Assembly (NCBI RefSeq): GCF_029855045.1
Contig: NZ_CP123228.1
Span: 5,704,001 to 5,768,000, forward strand
Source: Piscinibacter sp. XHJ-5
GTDB lineage: Bacteria > Pseudomonadota > Gammaproteobacteria > Burkholderiales > Burkholderiaceae_C
Length of the DNA: 64,000 nt
Direction of reading: 5' to 3'
In this document: positions 1-10,107 of the stretch, piece after piece
Numbering within the stretch: the first letter of the stretch is position 1
Layout: the number at the start of each line of letters is the position of its first letter
Notes under the pieces: model-generated
Told to the model about the DNA's origin: nothing
Database searches by the model: none
The model's input: only the letters and a program-made list of their open reading frames with translations
Program-made: the position numbers and the translations under genes

Positions 1-603
1 CTGGATCTGCCCGCCCATCAAGTCGGTCAGCAGCGGGCCGCTGCCCTTGTAAGGCACGTGCAGCGCATCGACCCTCGCCTGCAGCTTGAACAGCTCCAGT
101 GCCAGATGCTGAGCCGAACCGGCGCCAGCCGAGCCGAAACTCACCTTGCCCGGCTGTGCCTTGCACAGTGCAACGACCTCCTTCAGCGTCTTCTCCTTCT
201 GCGCCGGGCCTGCGATCAGCAGGTTGGGCGTCACGCCGACCAGCACGATGGGCACGAAGTCCCGGTCGACCCGATAGCTCAGCTTGCGCTGCAGCGCAGG
301 CGCCAGCGCATGGCTGTTGATGTGCGCCATCAGCAGCGTGGTGCCGTCGCTCGGCTGCTGCGCGACGTACTCGGCGGCCAGCACGCCGGCGACGCCCGCC
401 TTGGTCTCGACGATGACTTGCTGGTTCCACATCGGCGTCAGCTTCTGCGCGACGACCCGCGCCAGCGCATCGGTGCCGCCGCCGGGCGGGAAGCCGACCA
501 CGATGCGCACGGGTCCGTTCGGCCAGGCCTGCGAGAACACCTGCGGCGCGGCGAGCGTGGCCGCGGCCGCGCCGGCGGCGTGAATGAAGGAACGTCGTTG
601 CAT
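1..603 (-). CDS. Bug-family (TctC-like) periplasmic substrate-binding protein, 3' end cut by window
   Basis: Periplasmic solute receptor of the Bug family; the gene runs off the left edge, so 201 codons of about 320 are present. The ATG at 603 follows an AGGAG ribosome site and gives MQRRSFIHAA plus an Ala-rich stretch ending near FSQA, a Tat-like or Sec signal peptide. The family hallmark loop VGFPPGGGTDALAR follows at about residue 37. Bug proteins bind carboxylates and related anions for TctAB permeases or act as orphan receptors; no TctAB partner is adjacent here. It lies 30 bp downstream of the aminotransferase on the same strand, so its ligand probably feeds that pathway (inference). 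Confidence 0.9.
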   Translation of the reverse strand, partial: MQRRSFIHAAGAAAATLAAPQVFSQAWPNGPVRIVVGFPPGGGTDALARVVAQKLTPMWNQQVIVETKAGVAGVLAAEYVAQQPSDGTTLLMAHINSHALAPALQRKLSYRVDRDFVPIVLVGVTPNLLIAGPAQKEKTLKEVVALCKAQPGKVSFGSAGAGSAQHLALELFKLQARVDALHVPYKGSGPLLTDLMGGQIQ

Positions 604-633
604 GGATCTGTCTCCTGTCGTCTTGTGTACTGC

Positions 634-1884
634 TCAGTCCGCGGATGCGGGCGTGGCTGGCGGCATCGGCGCCGGGTTCGAGGCGAAGAACGCCATGGCG
701 GCCTGCACGCCGCTGCCTGCGATCGGCACGCCGGCCAGCTTCAGCCCCATTTCCACGCCGGACAGCGCCGCCATCAGCGTGAGGTCGTTGCAGTCGCCCA
801 GGTGGCCGATGCGGAACATGCGGCCCTTGATCCTGCCCAGGCCAGTGCCGAGCGACAGATCGAAGCGCTGGTGGATGAGGCGGCGAAGCGCGTCGGCATC
901 GACCCCCGCCGGCGTGACGATGCCGGTCAGCACCGGCGAGTACACCGCCGGGTCGGCGCACTGGATGGGCAGGCCCCAGGCACGCGCCGCGTTGCGCACC
1001 CCTTCGGCCCAGCGCTGGTGGCGGGCGAACACCGCGGGCAGGCCCTGAGCGAGCAACATCTCGAGCGATTCGGACAGCCCGTAGAGCAGGTTGGTGTTGG
1101 GCGTGTACGGCCAGTAGCCGCCGCGGTTCATGTCGATGATCTCGTCCCAGGCCCAGAACGATTTCGGCAACCGTGCGCTGCGGCTCGCTTCGATGGCCTT
1201 GGGCGAGACGGCGTTGAAGCTCATGCCGGGGGGAAGCATGAGCCCCTTCTGCGACCCGCTGATCGCGACGTCGACGCCCCACGCGTCGTGGCGGTAGTCG
1301 GCGCTGGCGAGCCCGGAGATCGTGTCGACCATGAGCAGCGCCGGATGGCCCGCATCGTCGATGGCGCGGCGCACGGCGGCAATGTCGGAGGTGACGCCGG
1401 TCGAGGTCTCGTTGTGCACCACGCAGACCGCGCGGATGCGATGGCCGCGGTCCTCGCGCAGGCGCTCGCCGATCATCTCGACCGGCACGCCGCGCCGCCA
1501 TGCGTTGGGCAGGCCGGTCTCGGCATCGTTGCCGGGCCAGGCGATGAACTCGGGCTGCAGGCCGAGCCGCTCGGCCATCTTCTTCCACAGCGACGCGAAG
1601 TGGCCGGTCTCGGCCATCAGCACGGCGTCCCCGGGACTCAGCGTGTTGGCGAGCGCCGCCTCCCAAGCGCCGGTGCCCGAGGCGGGATACACGACGACCG
1701 GATGCCGCGTCTGGAAGATCTCGCGCAGACCCGCCAGGACCTTGAGGCCCAGCACGGCGAACTCGGGGCCCCGATGGTCGATGGTGGGCAGGCTCATCGC
1801 CCGCAAGATGCGATCGGGGACCGGACTCGGGCCCGGAATCTGCAAGAAGTGGCGGCCGGTGGGATGCTGGTCGAGGCTGATCAT
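634..1884 (-). CDS. Class V PLP aminotransferase (serine-glyoxylate / alanine-glyoxylate type)
   Basis: A 416-residue fold-type I aminotransferase of class V, the family of serine-glyoxylate, alanine-glyoxylate and ureidoglycine-glyoxylate transaminases. The N-terminus FLQIPGPSPVPDRILRAM is the substrate-entry segment of this family. VDTISGLAS carries the Asp (about 187) that contacts the PLP ring nitrogen, and SGSQKGLMLPPG carries the Schiff-base Lys (about 213). The length is normal and no signal peptide is seen, so it is cytoplasmic. It is transcribed away from the GntR gene and is followed by the Bug receptor gene. A TTGACA-like -35 and an AAAAAT -10 on this strand flank a repressor-type palindrome, so the GntR protein probably controls it. 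The substrate is not determinable here. Confidence 0.9.
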   Translation of the reverse strand: MISLDQHPTGRHFLQIPGPSPVPDRILRAMSLPTIDHRGPEFAVLGLKVLAGLREIFQTRHPVVVYPASGTGAWEAALANTLSPGDAVLMAETGHFASLWKKMAERLGLQPEFIAWPGNDAETGLPNAWRRGVPVEMIGERLREDRGHRIRAVCVVHNETSTGVTSDIAAVRRAIDDAGHPALLMVDTISGLASADYRHDAWGVDVAISGSQKGLMLPPGMSFNAVSPKAIEASRSARLPKSFWAWDEIIDMNRGGYWPYTPNTNLLYGLSESLEMLLAQGLPAVFARHQRWAEGVRNAARAWGLPIQCADPAVYSPVLTGIVTPAGVDADALRRLIHQRFDLSLGTGLGRIKGRMFRIGHLGDCNDLTLMAALSGVEMGLKLAGVPIAGSGVQAAMAFFASNPAPMPPATPASAD

Positions 1885-1904
1885 GATGGGATCCTTGTCG
1901 AACG

Positions 1905-1984
1905 ATTTTTTGCATACAAAATTCGTTTGTCAAGGCTCTTCACCCTACAATTGCCTTCGGATCCCGTCATGTTTTGTATGCAAA
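1905..1984. promoter_or_regulatory. Divergent promoter with paired GntR-type operator arms
   Basis: Two perfect inverted copies of TTTGCATACAAAA lie at 1909-1921 and, reversed, at 1972-1984, about 50 bp apart. Each arm is itself a near-palindrome (TTTG-YATRC-AAA) resembling the operators of FadR/FCD-type GntR proteins. On the minus strand a TTGACA (1933-1928) and an AAAAAT (1910-1905) are 17 bp apart, placing the left arm inside a candidate aminotransferase promoter. The right arm ends 15 bp before the gntR start codon, fitting autorepression. The repeats are seen directly; the regulator assignment is inference from position. Confidence 0.7.
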
Positions 1985-1998
1985 TGCGTTAAGAACGT

Positions 1999-2691
1999 AT
2001 GGCCGACATCATCTCCATCCCCCGCCAGGTGCTGCACCAGGAAGTCGCCACGCGGCTGCGCCAGCGCATCGTGGAGGGCCACATCCCGCCCGGCGCCAAG
2101 CTCAACGAGCGCGAGCTCAGCGAATCGCTGAAGGTGTCGCGCACGCCGCTGCGCGAGGCCATCCGCATGCTGGCCGCCGAAGGACTGGTCGAGCTGCTGC
2201 CCAACCGCGGCGCCGTCGCCGTGCAGCTCTCCGAGCAGGACGTGGCCGACACCTTCGAGGTGATCGGCGGGCTCGAAGGCCAATCGGGCGAGCTCGCCGC
2301 GCAGCGCATCACCGACGACGAGCTGGCCGAGCTCAAAGCCTTGCACTACGAGATGCTGGCCGCGTACACGCGGCGTGACCTCTCCACGTACTACCGCCTC
2401 AACGCGCAGATCCACACGCTGATCAACCAGGCCGCTCGCAACGCGGTGCTCACGCGGACATGGCGCACGGTGAACGCGCGGCTGCAGTCGCTGCGCTTTC
2501 GCTCCAACTTCGACGCCGACAAGTGGCAGCGCGCGGTCAAGGAGCACGACCGCATGGTGGAGCTGCTGGCCGCGCGCGACGCGACCGGCATGCGCGCACT
2601 CATGGTCCAGCACCTGCACCACAAGCGCGAGGCGGTGCTCGAGCTGATGCGCAGCGGGCGACTGCAGGCCACCGGCGAGGCCCGATCATGA
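1999..2691 (+). CDS. GntR-family transcriptional regulator, FCD (FadR-like) subfamily
   Basis: A 230-residue repressor-type regulator. The N-terminal winged helix-turn-helix (about residues 10-75) contains ERELSESLKVSRTPLREAIR, the GntR signature, followed by GLVELLPNRGAVAV. The all-helical C-terminal part, with polar residues of the FCD type that often coordinate a metal and a carboxylate effector, fills the rest. FCD regulators usually sense organic acids of the pathway they control. Its last codons overlap the dehydrogenase start (ATGA at 2688-2691), which implies translational coupling. The paired palindromes just upstream are its likely operators. Confidence 0.93.
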   Translation: MADIISIPRQVLHQEVATRLRQRIVEGHIPPGAKLNERELSESLKVSRTPLREAIRMLAAEGLVELLPNRGAVAVQLSEQDVADTFEVIGGLEGQSGELAAQRITDDELAELKALHYEMLAAYTRRDLSTYYRLNAQIHTLINQAARNAVLTRTWRTVNARLQSLRFRSNFDADKWQRAVKEHDRMVELLAARDATGMRALMVQHLHHKREAVLELMRSGRLQATGEARS

Positions 2692-5600
2692 GCGCATCGC
2701 TGCCCCTGGACGCTGCCCGCCGGAAAGACACCGAACCGGCCGCCGCTCACGCCGCCACCCCCGAAGCCGACGAGCTCGCGCGCCGCTTGCGCCGCGAAAC
2801 CGAGGGCGAGGTGATGTTCGACATCGCCGCCCGCGGGCGCTATGCGACCGACGCGTCGATCTACCAGATCATGCCGATCGGCGTGTTCGTGCCGAGCAGC
2901 ACGCGCGACGTGCAGCTCGCCATCGACATCGCGCGCGACATGAAGGTGCCGCTGCTGCCGCGCGGCGGCGGCACGTCGCAGTGCGGGCAGACCACCGGTG
3001 CAGCGCTTGTCATCGACACCACCAAGCACCTGCGCGGCATCGGCGCGCTCGACCTGCACGCGGCCACCGTGGAGGTCGAGCCGGGACTGGTGCTGGACCA
3101 CCTCAATGCCTACCTGAAGCCCCACGGGCTGTGGTTCCCCGTCGACGTGTCGACCAGCGCGCAGGCCACGCTGGGCGGCATGGCGGGCAACAACTCGTGC
3201 GGCAGCCGCAGCATCGCCTACGGCAACATGGTGCACAACGTACTCGGCATCGACGCCTGGCTGAGCGACGGCAGCAGCGTGTCCTTCGGTCCCGTGGCGA
3301 GGTTGGGCGCCCGAGAGCGCGCCTTCGCCGACTTCGTGAAGTCGCTGGCCGACAGGCATGCAGGCGACATCGACGCGAAGTGGCCCAGGCTGCTGCGCCG
3401 CGTCGGCGGCTACAACCTCGACATCTTCCGGCCGCGGAGCGAGCGTCCGTACACCGGCGACGGCAGCGTCAACCTGGCCCATCTGCTGGTGGGGGCCGAG
3501 GGCACGCTCGCGCTCACGCGGCGCATGAAGCTGCAGCTCTCCGCGCTGCCGCGTGCCAAGGTGCTGGGCGTCGTCAACTTCCCGACCTTCCACGCGGCCA
3601 TGGACTCGGCCCAGCACATCGTCAAGCTGGGGCCGACCGCCGTGGAGCTGGTCGACCGCACGATGATCGAGCTGTCGCGCGCCAACCCGGCCTTCCGGCC
3701 GGTGATCGAGAAGGCGCTGATCGGCGGGCCGGCGGCCATCCTGCTGGTGGAGTTCAGCGGCGACGATCGTGCGGCGCTGCTGCGGCAGCTTCAGGCGCTC
3801 GTCGAGCTGATCGGCGATCTGGGCCTGGCCGGGCAGGTGGTGCAGATGCCCGACGAGGGACCGCAGAAGGCGCTGTGGGAAGTGCGCAAGGCCGGCCTCA
3901 ACATCATGATGAGCCTCAAGGGCGACGGCAAGCCGGTGAGCTTCATCGAGGACTGCGCGGTGCCCCTGGAGCATCTGGCCGAATACACCGATGCGCTGAC
4001 CGAGGTGTTCACGCGGCACGGCACGCGCGGCACCTGGTACGCGCATGCGTCGGTGGGCACGCTCCACGTGCGTCCCATCCTCGACATGCGACGCGACGGC
4101 GCGTCCCGGATGCGCGCCATCGCGGAGGAAGCGGCCGAGCTGGTGCGCCGCTACCGCGGCGCCTACAGCGGCGAGCATGGCGACGGGCTGTGCCGCGGCG
4201 AGTGGATCGCCTGGCAGTTCGGTCCCCGGCTGGTGGAGGCCTTCGGCGAGATCAAGCGCCAGCTCGATCCGCTGAACCTGATGAACCCCGGCAAGATCGT
4301 CGATCCGCCGAAGATGGACGAGTCACGGCTGTTTCGCTTCCCGCCGAACTACCGGACGATCACGCTGACCCCGGTCTTCGATTGGTCGCCGTGGAACGTG
4401 CAGAACGATCCCGCGACCGAGCAGACCACCGCGCCTGGCACCGGCGGCGACACCACTGGCGGGTTCGCCAAGGCCGTCGAGATGTGCAACAACAACGGCC
4501 ACTGCCGCAAGTTCGACGCCGGCACCATGTGCCCGAGCTACCGCGTGACCCGTGACGAGCAGCACCTGACACGCGGCCGCGCCAACACGCTGCGCCTGGC
4601 CTTGTCGGGCCAGCTCGCGGAAGACCCCTTCGGCGGCGACGCGGTGGCCGAGGCGCTCGACCTGTGCGTCGGCTGCAAGGGCTGCAAGCGCGACTGCCCC
4701 ACCGGCGTCGACATGGCGAAGATGAAGCTCGAGTTCCTCGCGCAGCGCCGGCTGCGGCGCGGCAGCTCGATGAAGGACCAGCTCATCGCACGGCTGCCCG
4801 ACTACGCCCCGCTCGCGAGTCGCCTGCCGTGGTTGGCGAACCTGCGCAACCGCGTGCCGGCGCTCGCCCGCTGGAGCGAGCGCTGGTGGGGTCTGTCGGC
4901 GCAGCGCTCGCTGCCGGCGTTTCGACGCGACACCTTCGCGCGGATCGCACCCGGGTTGCCGCTGGCCTCGCGGCAAGAGGTGCTCGCGGCGGCGAAGCCC
5001 GTCGTGCTCTTCGTCGACACCTTCAACGGCAACTTCGAGACCGAGAACGCACGCGACGCGGTGCGCGTGCTGAAGGCGGCCGGCTACACCGTTCACGCGG
5101 CCGGCAGCACGGCCAACCCGCTGTGCTGCGGGCGCACCTACCTCGCCGCCGGCATGGCCGACATGGCGAAGGACAAGGCGAAGGCCTTGCTCGACGCGCT
5201 GCTGCCCTTTGCCGAGCGCGGCATCGCCGTCGTCGGTCTGGAACCCTCTTGCCTGCTGACGCTGCGCGACGAGATGCTCGCCATGGGATTCGGGGAGCGC
5301 GCGAAGACGCTCGCCGGCCACGCCTTGCTGCTCGAGGAGTTCCTGGCCCGCGAAGCTCGCGCAGGCCGCTTCGCGCCTTCCTGGCGCCCCGCCAGGCAGC
5401 CGATGCGCGTGCACGGCCACTGCCACCAGAAGGCCTTCGATGCCGTGCAGCCGGTGCTCGAGGTGCTGCGGCTGATTCCGGATGCGCAGCCCATGCTCAT
5501 CGAGTCATCGTGTTGCGGCATGGCGGGCAGCTTCGGCTACGAAGCGCGGCATCACGAAGTCTCGATGCATATGGCCGAGCTCAGCCTGCTGCCCGCGGTG

Positions 5601-5726
5601 CGCGAAGCGCCCGATGCGCTGATCGTCGCCGACGGCACGAGCTGTCGCCACCAGATCGCCGACGGCGCGGGTCGCGAGGCGCTGCACGTGGCGCGCGTCC
5701 TGGCCGATCATCTGGCTTCCACCTAA
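2688..5726 (+). CDS. YdiJ-type FAD-linked 2-hydroxy acid dehydrogenase fused to Fe-S/CCG domains
   Basis: A 1012-residue protein with the architecture of E. coli YdiJ, an FAD/Fe-S D-2-hydroxyglutarate dehydrogenase. The FAD_binding_4 domain (about 50-240) includes PRGGGTSQCGQTTG, and an FAD-oxidase C-terminal domain follows (about 270-540). Ferredoxin-like Cys groups occur near residue 599 (MCNNNGHCRKF...MCPSYR) and near 660 (LCVGCKGCKRDCP). Two CCG (heterodisulfide-reductase type) motifs are near 812 (NPLCCGRTYLA) and 940 (ESSCCGMAGSFGYE). Such proteins oxidise a D-2-hydroxy acid and pass electrons through the clusters to a membrane or soluble acceptor. The ATG at 2688 is chosen because it overlaps the gntR stop; upstream in-frame codons lie inside gntR. 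The substrate may differ from 2-hydroxyglutarate given the neighbours. Confidence 0.85.
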   Translation: MSASLPLDAARRKDTEPAAAHAATPEADELARRLRRETEGEVMFDIAARGRYATDASIYQIMPIGVFVPSSTRDVQLAIDIARDMKVPLLPRGGGTSQCGQTTGAALVIDTTKHLRGIGALDLHAATVEVEPGLVLDHLNAYLKPHGLWFPVDVSTSAQATLGGMAGNNSCGSRSIAYGNMVHNVLGIDAWLSDGSSVSFGPVARLGARERAFADFVKSLADRHAGDIDAKWPRLLRRVGGYNLDIFRPRSERPYTGDGSVNLAHLLVGAEGTLALTRRMKLQLSALPRAKVLGVVNFPTFHAAMDSAQHIVKLGPTAVELVDRTMIELSRANPAFRPVIEKALIGGPAAILLVEFSGDDRAALLRQLQALVELIGDLGLAGQVVQMPDEGPQKALWEVRKAGLNIMMSLKGDGKPVSFIEDCAVPLEHLAEYTDALTEVFTRHGTRGTWYAHASVGTLHVRPILDMRRDGASRMRAIAEEAAELVRRYRGAYSGEHGDGLCRGEWIAWQFGPRLVEAFGEIKRQLDPLNLMNPGKIVDPPKMDESRLFRFPPNYRTITLTPVFDWSPWNVQNDPATEQTTAPGTGGDTTGGFAKAVEMCNNNGHCRKFDAGTMCPSYRVTRDEQHLTRGRANTLRLALSGQLAEDPFGGDAVAEALDLCVGCKGCKRDCPTGVDMAKMKLEFLAQRRLRRGSSMKDQLIARLPDYAPLASRLPWLANLRNRVPALARWSERWWGLSAQRSLPAFRRDTFARIAPGLPLASRQEVLAAAKPVVLFVDTFNGNFETENARDAVRVLKAAGYTVHAAGSTANPLCCGRTYLAAGMADMAKDKAKALLDALLPFAERGIAVVGLEPSCLLTLRDEMLAMGFGERAKTLAGHALLLEEFLAREARAGRFAPSWRPARQPMRVHGHCHQKAFDAVQPVLEVLRLIPDAQPMLIESSCCGMAGSFGYEARHHEVSMHMAELSLLPAVREAPDALIVADGTSCRHQIADGAGREALHVARVLADHLAST

Positions 5727-5745
5727 CGCCAAACAAGGAAGACCC

Positions 5746-6516
5746 ATGCCCTCACAAGACCCGGTTCGAGCCGTCACCGATGCGCTGCTGCTCGCGCGAC
5801 GCGAGTCACGCAGCGTCGACGCCGCGCCGCTGCGCGATGCCCTGCGGGACGCCGACGCGGCTTATGCGGTGCAGGCCGCGGTGGCCGAAGCGCTCGGCTG
5901 GTTCGACGGCACGCCGCGACATTGGAAGTCGGGCGGCGCGTCGCGCACCGCCGCGCTCGCCCACTCGCCCCTCCCTCCGTCGGGCGTGTGGACCAGCCCG
6001 GCGACGGCGAGGAGCTGGCCGTTCCGGCTGCGCATCATCGAAGCCGAGATCGCGCTGCGCCTGAAGCGCGACGTCGCGGCATCGAACGCCGCATCGCTCA
6101 CGCCCGACGAGACCGCGGGCCTCGTCGATGCGATGGCGGTGTCCATCGAGATGGTCGACTCGCGCTTCACCGAAGGCGTGAGCGCACCGGCGCTGCTGCG
6201 CCTGGCGGACCTGCAGTCGCATGGCGCGCTGGTGCTGGGCGACTGGAGGCCGTATCAGCCGCGCGACTGGTCGGCGCAGACCTGCCGCGTGCGTGTCGAC
6301 GGCAAGGTGGTGGACGAGAAGACCGGCACGCATCCGCTCGGGGACCCGGCCTGGCTGGTGCCCGGCTGGCTGCGGCACGTCGCACGCGCGGGCACCGCGG
6401 TGCCGGCGGGCAGCGTGGTCACCACCGGCGCCTGGATCGTCGTGCCGGACACGCCGGCCGGCAGCTTCGTCGAAGTCGAATTCGACGGCCTCGGACTCGC
6501 CTCGATCCAGCTGTGA
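5746..6516 (+). CDS. 2-keto-4-pentenoate hydratase / fumarylacetoacetase-fold protein
   Basis: A 256-residue protein of the MhpD/XylJ hydratase-decarboxylase group. Seen are an N-terminal helical part with AYAVQAAVAEALGW, a central ...RIIEAEIALRLKRDV segment whose acidic residues bind the metal, VSIEMVDSRF and TGTHPLGDPAWLVPGWLRH, then TGAWIVVPDTPAGSFVEVEFDGLG at the end. These enzymes add water to, or decarboxylate, 2-oxo acids using Mg. It starts 19 bp after the dehydrogenase stop with an AAGGAAG ribosome site, so it is the third gene of the gntR operon. Its role as a late step acting on a 2-oxo acid made by the dehydrogenase or aminotransferase is inference. Confidence 0.85.
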   Translation: MPSQDPVRAVTDALLLARRESRSVDAAPLRDALRDADAAYAVQAAVAEALGWFDGTPRHWKSGGASRTAALAHSPLPPSGVWTSPATARSWPFRLRIIEAEIALRLKRDVAASNAASLTPDETAGLVDAMAVSIEMVDSRFTEGVSAPALLRLADLQSHGALVLGDWRPYQPRDWSAQTCRVRVDGKVVDEKTGTHPLGDPAWLVPGWLRHVARAGTAVPAGSVVTTGAWIVVPDTPAGSFVEVEFDGLGLASIQL

Positions 6517-6538
6517 GCCGCCGGTCGAAAGCTGCCCT

Positions 6539-7252
6539 TCACTCGCCGAGGTAGGCGGCCCGCACCTTGGGGTCGTTGAGCAGCGTCTTCGCGTCGCCGC
6601 TCATGGTGACTTCGCCCGAGTCCATCACGTAGCCGCGGGTGGCCAGCTGCAGCGCGCGGCTGGCGTTCTGCTCCACCAGCAGCACGGTCACGCCGCGGCC
6701 GTGGATGTCGTTCACCACCTCGAAGATCTTGTCGACCATGATGGGCGACAGGCCCATCGACGGCTCGTCCATCAGCAGCACCTTGGGGCGCGCCATCAGT
6801 GCGCGCCCCATCGCGAGCATCTGCTGCTCGCCCCCCGACATGGTGCCCGCGAGCTGGTGGCGGCGCTCCTTCAGGCGCGGGAAGATCGCGAACACCTTCT
6901 CGATGTCGTCGTCGATCTCGCGGTCCGCACGCACGAAGGCGCCCATCTGAAGGTTCTCGGTGATCGTCATCCGCGTGAAGGTGCCGCGCCCCTCGGGCAC
7001 CATCACGAGGCCCTGCTTCACCAGGTCCCAGGCGCCCTGCCCCTTGACCGGCTTGCCGAGGTATTCGATGTCGCCGGCGGCCACCGGCTGAATGCCGGTC
7101 ACCGCCTTCAGGGTGGTCGTCTTGCCGGCACCGTTGGCGCCGATCAGGCTGACCAGCTCGCCTTCGCGCACCTCGAACGAGATGCCCTTGACCGCCTGGA
7201 TGCCGCCGTACGCCACCTTGAGTCCGGTGACCTTGAGCAATGTGTTTGCCAT
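6539..7252 (-). CDS. livF: Branched-chain amino acid-type ABC transporter, ATP-binding protein LivF
   Basis: A 237-residue ABC ATPase. Walker A GANGAGKTTTLKAV, signature MSGGEQQMLAMGRALM and Walker B KVLLMDEPSMGLSP are all present, and the LivF-type C-terminus ...AYLGE is intact. The start is the ATG at 7252 (MANTLLKVTGLKVAYGG); longer upstream reading lies inside livG. It is the last gene of livHMGF and follows livG by 11 bp. With LivG it powers import of hydrophobic amino acids, or of amides or aromatic acids in many Burkholderiales paralogues, so the substrate is uncertain. It converges with the hydratase gene. Confidence 0.93.
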   Translation of the reverse strand: MANTLLKVTGLKVAYGGIQAVKGISFEVREGELVSLIGANGAGKTTTLKAVTGIQPVAAGDIEYLGKPVKGQGAWDLVKQGLVMVPEGRGTFTRMTITENLQMGAFVRADREIDDDIEKVFAIFPRLKERRHQLAGTMSGGEQQMLAMGRALMARPKVLLMDEPSMGLSPIMVDKIFEVVNDIHGRGVTVLLVEQNASRALQLATRGYVMDSGEVTMSGDAKTLLNDPKVRAAYLGE

Positions 7253-7263
7253 GTCCGTGATCC

Positions 7264-8036
7264 TTAGTGCGCGGTGTGGCTGGCGCCGAGGTAAGCCTCG
7301 ATGACCTTGGGGTCGCGCTGCACGTCGTACGGCGTGCCTTCGGCGATCTGCTTGCCGTAGTCGAGCACCGTCACGCGGTCGCACAAGCCCATCACCAGCT
7401 TCACGTCGTGCTCGATCAGCAGGATGGTGCGGCCGTCCTTGCGGATGCGGTCGATCAGCTCGCGCAGCACCACCTTCTCGGTGGCGTTCATGCCCGCCGC
7501 CGGCTCGTCGAGCGCGATCAGCTTGGGATCGGTGGCCAGCGCACGCGCGATCTCCAGGCGCCGCTGGTCGCCGTAGCTCAGCGTGCGCGCCTTGAACTCG
7601 GCGTACTTGCCGATGCCGACGTAGTCGAGCAGCTCCTGCGCGCGCTTGGCGATCGCCGCCTCCTCGTGCCTGAACCCCGGGGTGCGGAACATCGCGCCCA
7701 TCAGGCCCGAGCCGGTGCGGATGTGGCGGCCGACCATCACGTTCTCCAGGGCCGTCATCTCGGCGAACAGCCGGATGTTCTGGAAGGTGCGCGCGATGCC
7801 GGCCTTCGCGACCTCGTGCACCGCGGTGGGCTTGTACGCCTTGCCGCCCAGCTCGAAGCTGCCGGAGTCGGGCGTGTACAGGCCCGTGAGCACGTTGAAG
7901 AAGGTCGTCTTGCCGGCACCGTTGGGACCGATGAGACCGTAGACCTGCCCGGCGACGATGGTGATGCCCACATCGGACAAGGCCTGCAGGCCGCCGAAGC
8001 GCTTGGAGACACCGCTCACTTTCAGGATGGTTTCGC

Positions 8037-8040
<4 letters not shown>
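7264..8040 (-). CDS. livG: Branched-chain amino acid-type ABC transporter, ATP-binding protein LivG
   Basis: A 258-residue ABC ATPase with Walker A GPNGAGKTTFFNVLTG, signature LSYGDQRRLEIARALA and Walker B LIALDEPAAGMNATE. The PAAGMN sequence after Walker B and the C-terminal YLGASH are LivG-type. The start codon overlaps the livM stop (ATGA, 8037-8040), indicating coupled translation. It forms the nucleotide-binding dimer with LivF on the cytoplasmic face of the LivHM permease. Confidence 0.94.
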
Positions 8041-9170
<1,130 letters not shown>

Positions 9171-9186
9171 GGTGTGGTCTCCTGCG

Positions 9187-10107
9187 TCAGGCGCGGTCCG
9201 CGACGCGCTCGCCGAGCAGGCCCTGCGGGCGCAGCGTGAGCACGAGGATCAGCACGATGAAGGCGAAGATGTCCTGGTAGTGGCTGCCCAGCACGCCGCC
9301 CGTGAGCACCCCGATGTAGCCGGCGCCCAGCGACTCGATGAGTCCCAGCAGCACGCCGCCGACCATCGCGCCCGGCAGATTGCCGATGCCGCCGAACACC
9401 GCCGCCGTGAACGCCTTCAGGCCGGGCAGGAAGCCCATGGTGTGCTGCACCGAGCCGTAGTTCGCCGCATACATCACGCCAGCCAGCGCGGCCAGCGCGG
9501 CTCCGATGACGAAGGTGGCCGAGATCACCATGTCGGGCTTGACGCCCATCAGGCCCGCGACGCGCGGGTTCTCGGCGGTGGCGCGCATCGCGCGGCCCAG
9601 CTTGGTCTTGTTGACCAGGTACATCAGGCCCGCGAGGGTGATCGCGGTGACCACCAGGATCAGGATCTGCGTCGTGTTGATCACCGCGCCGAAGACGTTG
9701 AACGGCTCGCTCGGCAGCAGGATCGGGTACGGCTTGTAGTTCGGCTTCCAGATGATCATGGCGAGCGTCTGCAGCAGCAGGCTCATGCCCATCGCCGTGA
9801 TCAGCGGCGCCAGGCGCGGCGCGTTGCGCAGCGGCCGGTAGGCGATCTTCTCGATCGTGAAGTTCAGCGCTGCGCAGACCACGATGGCGGCGGCCAGCGA
9901 CACGATCATCAGGAGCCAGTCGGGCATCGTGCCGCGCAGTTCCGTGACGACCGTCCAGCTCGTCAGCGCGCCCACCATCAACACCTCGCCGTGCGCGAAG
10001 TTGATCAGGTTGATGATGCCGTAGACCATCGTGTAGCCCAGCGCCACCAGCGCATACACGCTGCCGAGCACCAGACCATTGATGATCTGTTGGATGAAGA
10101 TGTCCAT
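9187..10107 (-). CDS. livH: Branched-chain amino acid-type ABC transporter, permease LivH
   Basis: A 306-residue permease and the first gene of the liv operon. The start MDIFIQQIINGLVLGSVYAL at 10107 is preferred over an in-frame ATG 33 bp upstream, because GAGGAGACCGA lies directly before it and family members start there. The motif GYTMVYGIINLINFAHGE is the LivH signature and GRAMRATAENPRVAGLMGV is the ATPase-contact loop. No livK-type binding protein gene is beside the operon, so the receptor is encoded elsewhere. Confidence 0.94.
   Translation of the reverse strand: MDIFIQQIINGLVLGSVYALVALGYTMVYGIINLINFAHGEVLMVGALTSWTVVTELRGTMPDWLLMIVSLAAAIVVCAALNFTIEKIAYRPLRNAPRLAPLITAMGMSLLLQTLAMIIWKPNYKPYPILLPSEPFNVFGAVINTTQILILVVTAITLAGLMYLVNKTKLGRAMRATAENPRVAGLMGVKPDMVISATFVIGAALAALAGVMYAANYGSVQHTMGFLPGLKAFTAAVFGGIGNLPGAMVGGVLLGLIESLGAGYIGVLTGGVLGSHYQDIFAFIVLILVLTLRPQGLLGERVADRA

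Noticed and set aside
58..1992. A 644-codon forward open frame across the Bug and aminotransferase genes.
   Set aside because: It is antisense to two well-supported genes and its translation is Arg/Ala/Gln/His-rich, as expected for shadow frames in high-GC DNA.
2391..4178. A 595-codon reverse open frame inside the YdiJ-type dehydrogenase gene.
   Set aside because: Shadow frame with no recognisable motifs; the forward gene has complete FAD and Fe-S motifs.
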